The notes beneath the pieces were generated by a model, which was given only the letters and a program-made list of their open reading frames with translations, ran no database searches and was not told where the DNA came from. A stretch of DNA of 64,000 nucleotides, taken from Xanthobacteraceae bacterium (GTDB lineage: Bacteria; Pseudomonadota; Alphaproteobacteria; Rhizobiales; Xanthobacteraceae). Location: positions 1 through 64,000 of the forward strand of contig JAQSWY010000014.1 in the NCBI GenBank assembly GCA_029266425.1. The letters run 5' to 3'. The position numbers and the translations under genes are program-made. This document shows, piece after piece, positions 8,101-16,194 of this stretch (positions are counted from its first letter, which is position 1; every line of letters begins with the position of its first letter).

Positions 8101-9202
8101 TGGCGGCTCCCACGCTTGCTGCATCGTGCAAGGCGGTGCGTATGGCACGCCCGCTGCCGGCCTCGAACAGCGAGAGCCGCTCGCTGCGGAAAGCAAGGCC
8201 CAGCTGCTCGCCGGTACTGACCTTCAGATGCGACGGCACCCGCGCCTTCAGCGAACCGTTCGGCGTCCTGAGCGTGACGATCTGGGTAGTACCGAGATAT
8301 TCGGTGCCGTAGACCTCGCCGCGGACCGCGCCGTTGTCGGAAAAGCGCACGTGCTCGGGCCTGACCCCGAGCACCAGCGAGCTCTCGCCAATGCCCTCGC
8401 GCAGCTCCGGCACGGGAACTGCGACTTCGTCCAGCCGTATCTCCCGCGCGCCCGGCGCCAGCGTGCCCGAAAATTTCAGCAAATTCATCGGCGGCGAGCC
8501 GATGAAATCGGCGACGAACAGGCTCGCCGGCCGGTCATAGATCTCCTGGGGACTGGCGTATTGCTCGATGATGCCGCGGTTCATCACCGCGATCTTGTCG
8601 GCCATCGCCATGGCTTCCATCTGGTCGTGGGTGACATAGACCGTGGTGGCCCTCAAGCGATCGTGGAGCGCCCGCAATTCCCCGCACATCAGATGCCGGA
8701 ACTCGGCATCGAGCGCGCCGAGCGGTTCGTCCATCATGAAGGCGGCCGGCTCGCGGACGATGGCGCGGCCGAGCGCGATGCGCTGGCGGTCACCGCCCGA
8801 GAGGCCCGAGACGCGGGAATCCAGCAGATGGGTGATGCGCAGGGTCTTTGCGGCGGCCTCGACCTTGGCCGTGATCTCGGCTCGCGGCAGGCCCATGCAC
8901 TTGAGCGGAAAGCCGATGTTCTGGCGCACATTCATGTGCGGATAGAGCGCGAAGAGCTGGAACACGAAGGCGATGTCCCGCTCCGCCGCGCGCAGATAGG
9001 TCACGTCCTCGCCGCCCAGATTGATGGTGCCGGAGGTCGGCAATTCCAGGCCCGCGATCATCCGCAGCGTCGTGGTCTTGCCGCAGCCGGAAGGCCCGAG
9101 CAGGCAGAAGAACTCGCCATCCTCGACGGTGAAGCTGGAGTTCTGCACCGCCACGAACTCGGCAAATGCCTTGTGCAGGTTTTCGACCCTGATCTGCGCC
9201 AT
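8093..9202 (-). CDS. Carbohydrate/polyol ABC transporter ATP-binding protein (first)
   Basis: A 369-residue ABC ATPase. Walker A is GPSGCGKTT, the signature is LSGGDRQRIALGR, Walker B is AFMMDEPLGALD, and YVTHDQMEAMAMAD follows. The C-terminal TOBE-type domain holds LGVRPEHVRF. It is clearly distinct from its partner downstream, with which it overlaps by 8 bases. It follows the small membrane-protein gene by 4 bases and should power the two permeases at 9542-11617. Confidence 0.92.
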   Translation of the reverse strand: MAQIRVENLHKAFAEFVAVQNSSFTVEDGEFFCLLGPSGCGKTTTLRMIAGLELPTSGTINLGGEDVTYLRAAERDIAFVFQLFALYPHMNVRQNIGFPLKCMGLPRAEITAKVEAAAKTLRITHLLDSRVSGLSGGDRQRIALGRAIVREPAAFMMDEPLGALDAEFRHLMCGELRALHDRLRATTVYVTHDQMEAMAMADKIAVMNRGIIEQYASPQEIYDRPASLFVADFIGSPPMNLLKFSGTLAPGAREIRLDEVAVPVPELREGIGESSLVLGVRPEHVRFSDNGAVRGEVYGTEYLGTTQIVTLRTPNGSLKARVPSHLKVSTGEQLGLAFRSERLSLFEAGSGRAIRTALHDAASVGAANG

Positions 9203-9206
9203 TTCT

Positions 9207-9545
9207 CTAGTCCGGAAACTTGGAGACGATGATGAACATGGCGGTGCCGACCAGCGTCGTCAGGAACGACCAGCCATAAAGCTCGATCGAGAAGGGCTGC
9301 ATCAGCATGATGACGCCCGCGGCAATGACGAGGGTGGCAAGGTTCTCCCACGGCCCGCGGCGGAACAGCCGGAACGAACCTTTCGCCCCACTCGCCGTCA
9401 TCCCGGACCCATGGGTCTTGCCTCCGGCAAGCCCGAGGGCAGCCTCTTGCGAAGCCGGTGAGCCGGGATCGCTCTCCGATGTTTTCGCGATCCCGGCTCG
9501 GCCTTCGGCCGTCCGGGATGACGACAGTATGGAGGAGACGCTCAT
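9207..9545 (-). CDS. Small membrane protein of the ABC importer, carrying a repeat insertion
   Basis: A 112-residue protein with two hydrophobic segments, NLATLVIAAGVIMLM and FLTTLVGTAMFIIVS, in the C-terminal half. The ATG at 9545 overlaps the permease stop as ATGA. Small two-helix proteins are found between permease and ATPase genes in several polyol/glycerol-type importers; their role is unknown. Residues about 8-49 are not native. They translate a family C palindromic repeat (9397-9522), which gives a Ser/Gly-rich segment. Without it the protein would be about 70 residues. Whether the long form still works is unknown. Confidence 0.75.
   Translation of the reverse strand: MSVSSILSSSRTAEGRAGIAKTSESDPGSPASQEAALGLAGGKTHGSGMTASGAKGSFRLFRRGPWENLATLVIAAGVIMLMQPFSIELYGWSFLTTLVGTAMFIIVSKFPD
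9397..9522. repeat. Family C palindromic repeat inside a coding sequence
   Basis: The plus strand opens GTCATCCCGGACCC and closes GGCCGTCCGGGATGAC, with an inner inverted pair AGCCGGGATCG and CGATCCCGGCT. The frame of the small membrane-protein gene stays open through the whole element. The motif GATCGCGAAAACATCGGAG recurs at about 11706-11724. Confidence 0.85.
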
Positions 9546-10495
9546 TTCCGCACCGCTCCGAAAGTGATTCCGCGCAAGAGATGCTTCCGCAGCAGGATGG
9601 TGAAGACAAAGATCGGGATGACGAACAGCGTCGTCGCCGCCGCCACCGCCGGCCAATCCTGGCCGCCCTCGCCGATGATGAAGGGGATGAAGGGCGGCGT
9701 CGTCTGCGCCTCGCCCGAAGTGAGCAGCACCGCGAAGGCGTATTCGTTCCAGGCGAAGATCAGGCAGAAGATCGCGGTTGCGGCGATGCCGGTCGCCGCC
9801 TGCGGCAACACCACCTTGCGGAACGCCTGGAGGCGCGTGTAGCCGTCGATCATCGCGGCTTCCTCATATTCGCGGGGGATCTCGTCGATGAAGCCCTTCA
9901 GCAGCCACACGGCGAGCGAGACGTTCACCGCGGTGTAGAGCAGGATCATGCCGAGCCTGGTGTCGGACAGGCCGAGCTCGCGGTACATGAGGTAGATCGG
10001 GATCGCCACCGCGATAGGCGGCATCATCCGAGTCGACAGGATGAAGAACAGCAGGTCATCCGCCAGCGGCACCTTGAAGCGCGAGAAGCCATAGGCCGCC
10101 AGCGTGCCGAGCCCCACCGCCAGCAGCGTCGAGGAGAAGGCGATGATCAGCGAATTGAGGAAGCGCGGCACGAACTTGGACGGCCCAGCCACCACCATGT
10201 TGCGATTGCGGGCGATCTCGTCGCAGAGCCCCTCCGCCGGCGGCAGGCCGGCGATGTATTCCGGGGTCTGCCGCGAGCGCGTGGTGAAGAGATTGCAATA
10301 GCCTTCCAGCGACGGAGTGAAGACCACCTTGGGTGGATAGGAAATGGAATCCGGCGGCGTCTTGAAACCTGTGAGGAAGATCCACACCAGCGGGATCATG
10401 GCGATCAGCGCGTAGAGGATCACCACGCCGCCGGCGATGCGCTTCGACAGCGGGGATGGCTCGACGACCGAATGGGCGGTTGAGATGCCGGGCAT
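9542..10495 (-). CDS. Carbohydrate/polyol ABC transporter permease (MalG-like)
   Basis: A 317-residue inner-membrane permease of the MalG class with about six hydrophobic segments, the first being GGVVILYALIAMIPLVWIFL. The ATPase-contact EAA loop is EYEEAAMIDGYTRLQAFRKVVLP near residue 215. It has a long periplasmic part (about residues 45-110) before the second helix. It overlaps the small membrane gene by 4 bases and follows the first permease after a family D repeat. The two permeases should pair as a heterodimer. Confidence 0.92.
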   Translation of the reverse strand: MPGISTAHSVVEPSPLSKRIAGGVVILYALIAMIPLVWIFLTGFKTPPDSISYPPKVVFTPSLEGYCNLFTTRSRQTPEYIAGLPPAEGLCDEIARNRNMVVAGPSKFVPRFLNSLIIAFSSTLLAVGLGTLAAYGFSRFKVPLADDLLFFILSTRMMPPIAVAIPIYLMYRELGLSDTRLGMILLYTAVNVSLAVWLLKGFIDEIPREYEEAAMIDGYTRLQAFRKVVLPQAATGIAATAIFCLIFAWNEYAFAVLLTSGEAQTTPPFIPFIIGEGGQDWPAVAAATTLFVIPIFVFTILLRKHLLRGITFGAVRK

Positions 10496-10520
10496 GTCAG
10501 GACTCCTTGGCGCCGACGCG

Positions 10521-10629
10521 CCCCCTCACCCGGATCGCTAGCGCGATCCGACCTCTCCCCGCGGGGGCGAGGTGAAGACGGCGCTCCCTGCCCCCTCTCC
10601 CCGTCGGGGAGAGGGTTGGGGTGAGGGGC
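10521..10629. repeat. Family D repeat between the permease genes
   Basis: CCCCTCACCC at the left end and GGGTGAGGGG-like sequence at the right end flank hairpins such as CTCTCCCCGTCGGGGAGAG. Copies of the same family occur inside glgX-malQ and cobN. Confidence 0.75.
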
Positions 10630-10654
10630 TCTTGCCCAATCAAACGAAGTACAT

Positions 10655-11617
10655 TCATCGGCTCTTCACCCGGTTCAGCGCCTTCACATATATGTTCGCC
10701 AGTCCAAATACCGTGACGAACAGGATAATGGCGAATGCGGAGGAATAACCCGTGCGCCATTTCTCGAAGGCTTCGCGCTTCAAGGTGATAGAGGCGACCT
10801 CGGTGGTGGAGCCCGGCCCGCCCGAGGTGAGCAGGTTCACCATGTCGAACATCTTGAAGTTCTCGATGCCGCGGAACAGCACCGCGAGCATGATGAACGG
10901 CATCGCCATCGGCAGCGTGATCGACCAGAACTGCCGCCAGGGCGAGGCACGATCGACTTCCGCCGCCTCATAGATGTAATCGGGAATGGAGCGCAGCCCG
11001 GCGAGGCAGATCAGTGCCACATAGGGCGTCCACATCCAGGTATCGACGATGATGATCGACCACGGCGCCAGCCGGACATCGCCGATCATCTGGAAGGAGG
11101 ACGGCTCGAGACCGGTAAAGAAACCGACGATGTAGTTGAACAGGCCGATCTGCGGCTGGTAGAGGAATTTCCAGAAGTTCCCCACCACTGCCGGCGACAG
11201 CATCATCGGGATCAGGATCACCGTGGTCCAGAAGCCGTGGCCGCGGAACTTGCGGTCGATCAGATAGGCCAGCGCGAAGCCGAGCACGGTCTGGATCGCG
11301 ATGGTCCAGAACACGAAATGCGCGGTGACCTGCATCGAGTGCCAGACGTCGGGGTCGGACAGGATGTTCGAATAATGCTCGACGCCGAGATTGGTCACCG
11401 CCGCATTCGGCCGGTTCGCCCGGTAGTTGGTGAAGGAGAGATGGATCGTCCAGATCAGCGGGAAGATGTTGATCGCCAGCAGCAGGATGATGGTCGGGGC
11501 GATGAACACCCAGGCAATGGCGCGGTCCGACAGGCCGCGTACGCGCCGGGCGACCGGGTCCGGCGTCGCCTCGGCGGCGCTCCGCGCGAGATGACTGACC
11601 GTGGAAGTTTCCGTCAT
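10655..11617 (-). CDS. Carbohydrate/polyol ABC transporter permease (MalF-like)
   Basis: A 320-residue MalF-type permease with about six membrane helices, starting MTETSTVSHLARSAAEA and entering the membrane at AIAWVFIAPTIILLLAINIF. The EAA loop is YIYEAAEVDRASPWRQFWSI near residue 225. The ATG at 11617 was chosen because the longer frame upstream only reads through repeat sequence. It follows the binding-protein gene after a 261-base gap filled with repeats. Confidence 0.92.
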   Translation of the reverse strand: MTETSTVSHLARSAAEATPDPVARRVRGLSDRAIAWVFIAPTIILLLAINIFPLIWTIHLSFTNYRANRPNAAVTNLGVEHYSNILSDPDVWHSMQVTAHFVFWTIAIQTVLGFALAYLIDRKFRGHGFWTTVILIPMMLSPAVVGNFWKFLYQPQIGLFNYIVGFFTGLEPSSFQMIGDVRLAPWSIIIVDTWMWTPYVALICLAGLRSIPDYIYEAAEVDRASPWRQFWSITLPMAMPFIMLAVLFRGIENFKMFDMVNLLTSGGPGSTTEVASITLKREAFEKWRTGYSSAFAIILFVTVFGLANIYVKALNRVKSR

Positions 11618-11671
11618 GGCGTTTCCAAAACTGCAATGGCGCGGGATTTCGGACACCCGCTCCTCGGCTTC

Positions 11672-11738
11672 GTCATCCCGGACGATGCCGCAGGCGGCTA
11701 TCCGGGATCGCGAAAACATCGGAGGTCACCACCTCCCA
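11672..11738. repeat. Family C repeat fragment
   Basis: GTCATCCCGGACG, then CTATCCGGGATCGCG and AAAACATCGGAGG. It shares the GATCGCGAAAACATCGGAG core with the copy at 9397 but looks incomplete. It abuts a family A copy. Confidence 0.65.
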
Positions 11739-11741
11739 TCC

Positions 11742-11837
11742 GTCATGGCCGGGCTTGTCCCGGCCATCTCGATTCCCATTGACTGAACCCACAGTTCAGC
11801 TTCGGATCGAGATCCCCGGGACAAACCTGGGGATGAC
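11742..11837. repeat. Family A palindromic repeat between binding-protein and permease genes
   Basis: It starts GTCATGGCCGGGCTTG and ends CCTGGGGATGACG, with an inner inverted pair ATCTCGAT and GGATCGAGAT and a short GAACC...GTTC loop. Such hairpins between a binding-protein gene and its permease gene could protect the upstream mRNA (inference). Confidence 0.75.
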
Positions 11838-11878
11838 GTTGCTCTGGGGCTGACGCAATGCCCCAGTAAAGACGGCGG

Positions 11879-13201
11879 TCACATCCGCCCGTCTTCCTTG
11901 AAGGTCTTCTGCCAATCCTTGATCAGCAGATCGAGTGCTTCCTTCGCTGTGCCCTTGTCGGCCACCACATAGTCATGCACGCGCTTCTGCATCGCCTGCA
12001 TCAGTTCGGCATAGGTCGGCTCCTGCCAGAAGTCCTTCACCTGGCCCATCGCCACCAGGAAGTCCGCCGCGAACGGCGCGGACTTCGGGAAGCCGGGCGC
12101 CTCGAGCACCGACTTGGCGCACGAATAGCCGCCCAGCGACCACCATTTGGCCTGCACGTCGTCCTGCGCGAACCACTTGATGTACTGGAGCGCGGCTTCC
12201 TTGTTCGGCGAATAGGAAACCACCGAGATGCCCTGCCCGCCGAGCGGCGAGGCCGCGATCTTCTCCTTCGGGTTCACGAAGAAGCCGATGCGCTCGCCGC
12301 CGACCTTCTCGTCCTTGTAGAGGCCCGGGAAGAAGGCGAACCAGTTCATCATCATCGCCACCTGCCCGGACTTGAAGGCGTCGAGACCCTCCTGCATGTA
12401 GGCGTCGGTATAGCCCGGCGGGGTGCAGCACTTGAACAGCGCCTTGTAGGCCTCGAGACCTTTCACCGAATCCGGCGAATTCACGAAGCCTTCCATGTCG
12501 TAGGGCTTCTTCGGGTTCTGGTATTCGAAGCCGTAAGGATAGAGCGCGGCGGTCGAGCCCATGGTGATGCCTTCCGAGCCGCGCTCGGTGAAGATGGCAG
12601 CGCCATAAACCTTCTTGCCGTCGATCTCCCGCCCCTGGAAGAATTCCGCCACCTGCTTCAGCTCGTCCCAGGTCTTGGGCGCGGCGAGGTCGCGATTATA
12701 CTTGGCCTTGAAGGCCTGCTGCAGCTCGGGACGGGCGAACCAGTCCTTGCGATAGGTCCACCCGAGGGCGTCGCCCATCGCCGGCAGGGCCCAGTAATTG
12801 TCGGAGCCCTTCGGCCAGGTGGAATAGCCTTCCACGGCAGCCGGCAGGAAGGACGACATCTTGATGCCTTCCTTGGCGAAGAAGTCGTTCAGCTTGACGT
12901 AATGGCCGTTCTCCGCCGAGCCGCCAAGCCACTGGCTGTCGCCGATCAGCAGGTCGCAGAGCTTGCCCTTCGAGTTCAGCTCGTTGAGGAAGCGGTCGGC
13001 GAAGCTGGTCCACGGCACGAATTCGAATTTCATCTGGATGCCGGACTTCGTGGTAAAGTCCTTGGACAGTTCGACCAAAGCATTCGCCGGGTCCCAGGCG
13101 GCCCAGCACAGCGTGATCTGCTTGGATTGGGCATGCGCGGGCGCGGGCGGCGCCGCGGCAAAGGCGGCGAGCGCGGCGGCGGCCGCCAACAGCTTCCTCA
13201 T
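11879..13201 (-). CDS. Extracellular solute-binding protein of the polyol/sugar ABC importer
   Basis: A 440-residue family 1 (MalE-like) periplasmic binding protein. The N-terminal signal peptide is about 24 residues, MRKLLAAAAALAAFAAA then APAHAQ, with likely cleavage after AHA. The mature part starts with KQITLCWAAWDPANALVEL and contains PLGGQGISVVSYSPNKEAALQY, typical of the second lobe. GGAGGAGGAACACCC precedes the ATG. It is first of the importer operon. The substrate cannot be read from sequence; the downstream DHA kinase and isomerase suggest a short polyol or ketose. Confidence 0.92.
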   Translation of the reverse strand: MRKLLAAAAALAAFAAAPPAPAHAQSKQITLCWAAWDPANALVELSKDFTTKSGIQMKFEFVPWTSFADRFLNELNSKGKLCDLLIGDSQWLGGSAENGHYVKLNDFFAKEGIKMSSFLPAAVEGYSTWPKGSDNYWALPAMGDALGWTYRKDWFARPELQQAFKAKYNRDLAAPKTWDELKQVAEFFQGREIDGKKVYGAAIFTERGSEGITMGSTAALYPYGFEYQNPKKPYDMEGFVNSPDSVKGLEAYKALFKCCTPPGYTDAYMQEGLDAFKSGQVAMMMNWFAFFPGLYKDEKVGGERIGFFVNPKEKIAASPLGGQGISVVSYSPNKEAALQYIKWFAQDDVQAKWWSLGGYSCAKSVLEAPGFPKSAPFAADFLVAMGQVKDFWQEPTYAELMQAMQKRVHDYVVADKGTAKEALDLLIKDWQKTFKEDGRM

Positions 13202-13382
13202 GGGTGTTCCTCCTCCCGTTGGCCGTCGATGACCCGTGAGCGGACATGCCGCGTCGGCCCGGCGAGAGACGCCGGCAAACCGGGATTGGCATCGCCCCGC
13301 GTGGCTGGCGGGGAATGGTCATGGACGTTGAGTAACGTTTCCTCCCCGCCGCCGGCTTCTAACGGGCCGATCATACGGGATA

Positions 13383-13410
13383 TGTTTAGTAGAACGCACT
13401 TTACTAAACA
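13383..13410. promoter_or_regulatory. Palindromic operator candidate for the ABC/Dha operon
   Basis: A perfect 9-bp inverted repeat, TGTTTAGTA and TACTAAACA, is separated by 10 bases and lies about 180 bases upstream of the binding-protein start in an AT-rich island. The TTTAGT/ACTAAA halves recall sites of ROK-family sugar repressors in alphaproteobacteria (established pattern from memory, not checked). No ROK gene is in the window. Confidence 0.55.
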
Positions 13411-13535
13411 CCGCAAGCTAAACTTTTGCGGTTATTCTGAGGTGCGTACATCATGCACGAACGCGGAAGGCGTGCAAGACGAAAGCGCTTGGATTTACCT
13501 AGAGGGAGGTGGGATTTCCGGCATTCACCGCGGGC

Positions 13536-13635
13536 GTCATCCCGGCCGCAGCGAAGCGGAGAGCCGGGATCGCAAGAAGGTGTTGCTCGGCACCTTCCTG
13601 CGGTCCCGGATCGGCGTCCGGCCGTCCGGGATGAC
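13536..13635. repeat. Family C palindromic repeat
   Basis: It opens GTCATCCCGGCCGCAG and closes GGCCGTCCGGGATGAC, with inner CCGGGATCGC and GGTCCCGGATCGG. It lies between the Gfo/Idh gene stop and the importer promoter. Confidence 0.75.
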
Positions 13636-13683
13636 ACTTGGTGGATGAACGGGACGACGTCCTTTGAGGAGCGAAAGAAGAGC

Positions 13684-14856
13684 CTACAGCTCCACCCACG
13701 CCGCCCCCGCCTTCGACGATTTCACCGCCGCCTCGATGAAGACGACGCCCTTCACGCCGTCATCCACCGTCGGGAACTGCACGGCCTCATCGAGCGGCTC
13801 GCCCGTGCGCGCGGCGCGGATGGCGCGCGCCACCTCGCCATAGATATTGGCGAAGCCCTCCAGATAGCCCTCGGGATGGCCGGACGGGGTCCGCGTCACC
13901 CGTCCCGCGGCCGGCCCGGCGGCGCCTGTGGCGCGGGCGATCGTCCGGGTCGGCTCACCGAAGGGTGCGAAGTGCAGCTGGTTCGGCTGCTCCTGCCACC
14001 ACTCCAGCCCACCTTTGGTGCCATAGATTTTGATGCCGAGATTGTTCTCGTTGCCCGGCGCCACCTGGCTCGCCCAGATGAAGCCTTTCGCGCCGTTGGC
14101 GTAGCGCAGCATGATCTGCACATTGTCGTCGAGCCGGCGGCCCGGCACGAAGGTGGTCAGTTCCGCACAGAGCGAGCGCACCGGAATGCCGGTGATGTAG
14201 TCGGCGAGATTATAGGCATGGGTGCCGATGTCGCCGAGGCAGCCGCCGGCTCCGGCCAATGCGGGATCGACCCGCCAGGATGCCTGCTTCTGGCCGGTGT
14301 CCTCCAGCCGCTCGGTCAGCCAGTCCTGCGCATACTGCAGCTGGACGACGCGGATCTCGCCGAGCTCGCCCTTCGCGACCATCTCGCGGGCGTGGCGCAC
14401 CATCGGATAGCCGGTGTAGTTGTGGGTCACCGCGAAGATGCGTTTCGTCTGCTCCGCCAACGACTTCAGTGCGCGGGCGGAATCGATGTCGACGGTCAGG
14501 GGCTTGTCGCAGATCACGTGGATGCCGGCTTCGAGGAAGGCCTTCGCCACCGGCGCATGCATGTGGTTCGGCGTCACGATGGCGACGACTTCGATGCCGT
14601 CGGGCCGCGCCGCCTCGGTCTTCGCCATCACCGTGAAGTCGTCATAGACGCGGTCCGAGGCGAGGCCGAGCGCGGCGCCGGAACGGTGCGACTTCTCCGC
14701 CGTCGACGACAGCGCGCCGGCGACCAGCTCATACTGGTCGTCGAGCCGCGCCGCGATGCGATGCACCGCGCCGATGAACGCCCCTTCGCCGCCGCCGACC
14801 ATGCCGAGCCGGATGCGGCTTGATGCGCCGCCGTCTCCCCGTCCTTCGATGGGCAT
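13684..14856 (-). CDS. Gfo/Idh/MocA family NAD(P)-dependent oxidoreductase
   Basis: A 390-residue two-domain dehydrogenase. The N-terminal Rossmann fold has the nucleotide loop [13 protein letters not shown] (residues 18-30). The family lysine is K118 in CDKPLT. The catalytic Asp and His lie in [10 protein letters not shown] near residue 200. Relatives oxidise sugars, inositols or their derivatives. CAGGGAGAA lies just before the start. It lies on the same strand as the neighbouring TIM-barrel gene and upstream of the ABC importer, so it probably acts on the same or a related carbohydrate. The substrate is unknown. Confidence 0.88.
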   Translation of the reverse strand: MPIEGRGDGGASSRIRLGMVGGGEGAFIGAVHRIAARLDDQYELVAGALSSTAEKSHRSGAALGLASDRVYDDFTVMAKTEAARPDGIEVVAIVTPNHMHAPVAKAFLEAGIHVICDKPLTVDIDSARALKSLAEQTKRIFAVTHNYTGYPMVRHAREMVAKGELGEIRVVQLQYAQDWLTERLEDTGQKQASWRVDPALAGAGGCLGDIGTHAYNLADYITGIPVRSLCAELTTFVPGRRLDDNVQIMLRYANGAKGFIWASQVAPGNENNLGIKIYGTKGGLEWWQEQPNQLHFAPFGEPTRTIARATGAAGPAAGRVTRTPSGHPEGYLEGFANIYGEVARAIRAARTGEPLDEAVQFPTVDDGVKGVVFIEAAVKSSKAGAAWVEL

Positions 14857-14883
14857 TGGTGTTCTCCCTGGCTTTTATCACCA

Positions 14884-14995
14884 CCTCATCCTGAGGTGCC
14901 GGCCGGAGGCCGGCCTCGAAGGATGCCCATTCCAGAAGACCGCCCTCTGCATGAACATCCTTCGAGGCTCGCTGCGCGAGCACCTCAGGATGAGG
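14884..14995. repeat. Family B double palindromic repeat
   Basis: Two half-units face each other. The left one reads TCATCCTGAGGTG to CTCGAAGGATG and the right one CATCCTTCGAGG to CACCTCAGGATGA. It lies between the TIM-barrel gene and the oxidoreductase gene. Confidence 0.85.
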
Positions 14996-15018
14996 ATGAT
15001 CTATTTGATTCGTAACTA

Positions 15019-16074
15019 CTAAAGCCCCAGCATCCGATTGACCTTGCCCTGGTCCACCGACCCGCCGGCAAAGTCGTCGAACGCTTTCTCCGTGACGTGG
15101 ATGAGGTGGTGCTTGATGAACTCGGCGCCCTCGCGCGCGCCGTCCTCGGGATGCTTCAGGCAGCACTCCCATTCCAGCACCGCCCAGCGGTCATAGCCGT
15201 ACTGCGCCATCTTCGAGAAGATCGCGCTGAAATCGACCTGGCCGTCGCCGAGCGAGCGGAACCGCCCGGCGCGGTCCACCCACGACGCATAGCCGGAATA
15301 GACACCCTGCCGGCCGGTCGGGTTGAACTCGGCGTCCTTGACGTGGAAGGCGGTGATGCGCTCGTGATAGATGTCGATGAAGGCGAGGTAGTCAAGCTGC
15401 TGCAGCACGAAGTGCGAGGGATCGTAATTGATGCCGCAGCGCGGATGCCCACCCACCGCGTCGAGGAACATCTCGAAGGTGGCGCCGTCGAACACATCCT
15501 CGCCGGGATGGATCTCATAGCCGACATCGACGCCGGCCTCGTCGAACGCATCGAGGATCGGCTTCCAGCGCTTGCCGAGCTCGGTGAACGCGGTCTCGAT
15601 CAGGCCGGCGGGGCGCTGCGGCCAGGGATAGGCGAACGGCCAGGCCAGCGCGCCGGGGAAGGAGACGTGGCCGGTGAGCCCCAGATGCTGCGAGGCCTTG
15701 GCGGCGTTCCTCATCTGCTGCACCGCCCAGGCCTGCCGCTCGCCGGGCTTGCCGTGTACCGCCGGCGGCGCAAACGCGTCGAACGCCTCGTCGAAGGCCG
15801 GATGCACCGCCACCAGCTGGCCCTGGAGATGGGTCGACAATTCGGTGATGGTCAGCCGATGCCCCGCCGCCACGCCCTTGATCTCGTCGCAATAATCCTT
15901 CGAGGACGCTGCCTTTTCGAGATCGAACAGGCGCCCGTCCCATGACGGGATCTGCACCCCCTCATAGCCGAGCTCGGACGCCCATTTGCAGATCGAATCC
16001 CACGAATTGAACGGTGCCTGATCGCCCGCAAACTGCGCGAGAAAGATCGCCGGCCCCTTCACATTGGATGCCAT
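15019..16074 (-). CDS. Sugar phosphate isomerase/epimerase family TIM-barrel protein
   Basis: A 351-residue member of the xylose-isomerase-like TIM-barrel family. Metal and acid-base residues are visible in VGYEIHPGEDVFDG (Glu), GINYDPSHFVLQQLDY (Asp, His) and ITAFHVKDAEFNPTGRQG (His, Asp). The C-terminal WAVLEWECCLKHPEDGA adds the last Glu. It starts after GGAGGAATGA. It is paired with the Gfo/Idh oxidoreductase, a common pairing in inositol-like and unusual-sugar catabolism. It is distinct from the isomerase at 6225. Substrate unknown. Confidence 0.85.
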   Translation of the reverse strand: MASNVKGPAIFLAQFAGDQAPFNSWDSICKWASELGYEGVQIPSWDGRLFDLEKAASSKDYCDEIKGVAAGHRLTITELSTHLQGQLVAVHPAFDEAFDAFAPPAVHGKPGERQAWAVQQMRNAAKASQHLGLTGHVSFPGALAWPFAYPWPQRPAGLIETAFTELGKRWKPILDAFDEAGVDVGYEIHPGEDVFDGATFEMFLDAVGGHPRCGINYDPSHFVLQQLDYLAFIDIYHERITAFHVKDAEFNPTGRQGVYSGYASWVDRAGRFRSLGDGQVDFSAIFSKMAQYGYDRWAVLEWECCLKHPEDGAREGAEFIKHHLIHVTEKAFDDFAGGSVDQGKVNRMLGL

Positions 16075-16140
16075 TCATTCCTCCCATGATATGCCGCGAG
16101 CGCTCTTTGCGGCGCCTTGGTTTGTCATTGCGTTTCGGTC

Positions 16141-16177
16141 GTCATCCGGGATCGGCCTGCGGCTTTCCGGGATGACG
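16141..16177. repeat. Short family C repeat
   Basis: GTCATCCGGGATCGG and CCGGGATGACGAC enclose a short loop. This minimal copy lies between xylA and the TIM-barrel gene. Confidence 0.6.
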
Positions 16178-16194
16178 ACTAGGACAAATGAAAA

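Larger units (their letters stand above)
13202..13683. other. 482-base gap holding the leader and promoter region of the ABC/Dha operon
   Basis: No gene is supported here. The part next to the binding-protein gene (13202-13380) is probably its leader. A palindromic operator candidate lies at 13383-13410, and a family C repeat fills 13536-13635. A further half-site-like AAGCTAAACTTTTG lies at about 13415-13428. Confidence 0.5.

Noticed and set aside
14884..14995. Family B repeats as a possible CRISPR array
   Set aside because: The units are inverted pairs with different spacers and occur singly across the window, with no regular direct repeat and no cas genes.
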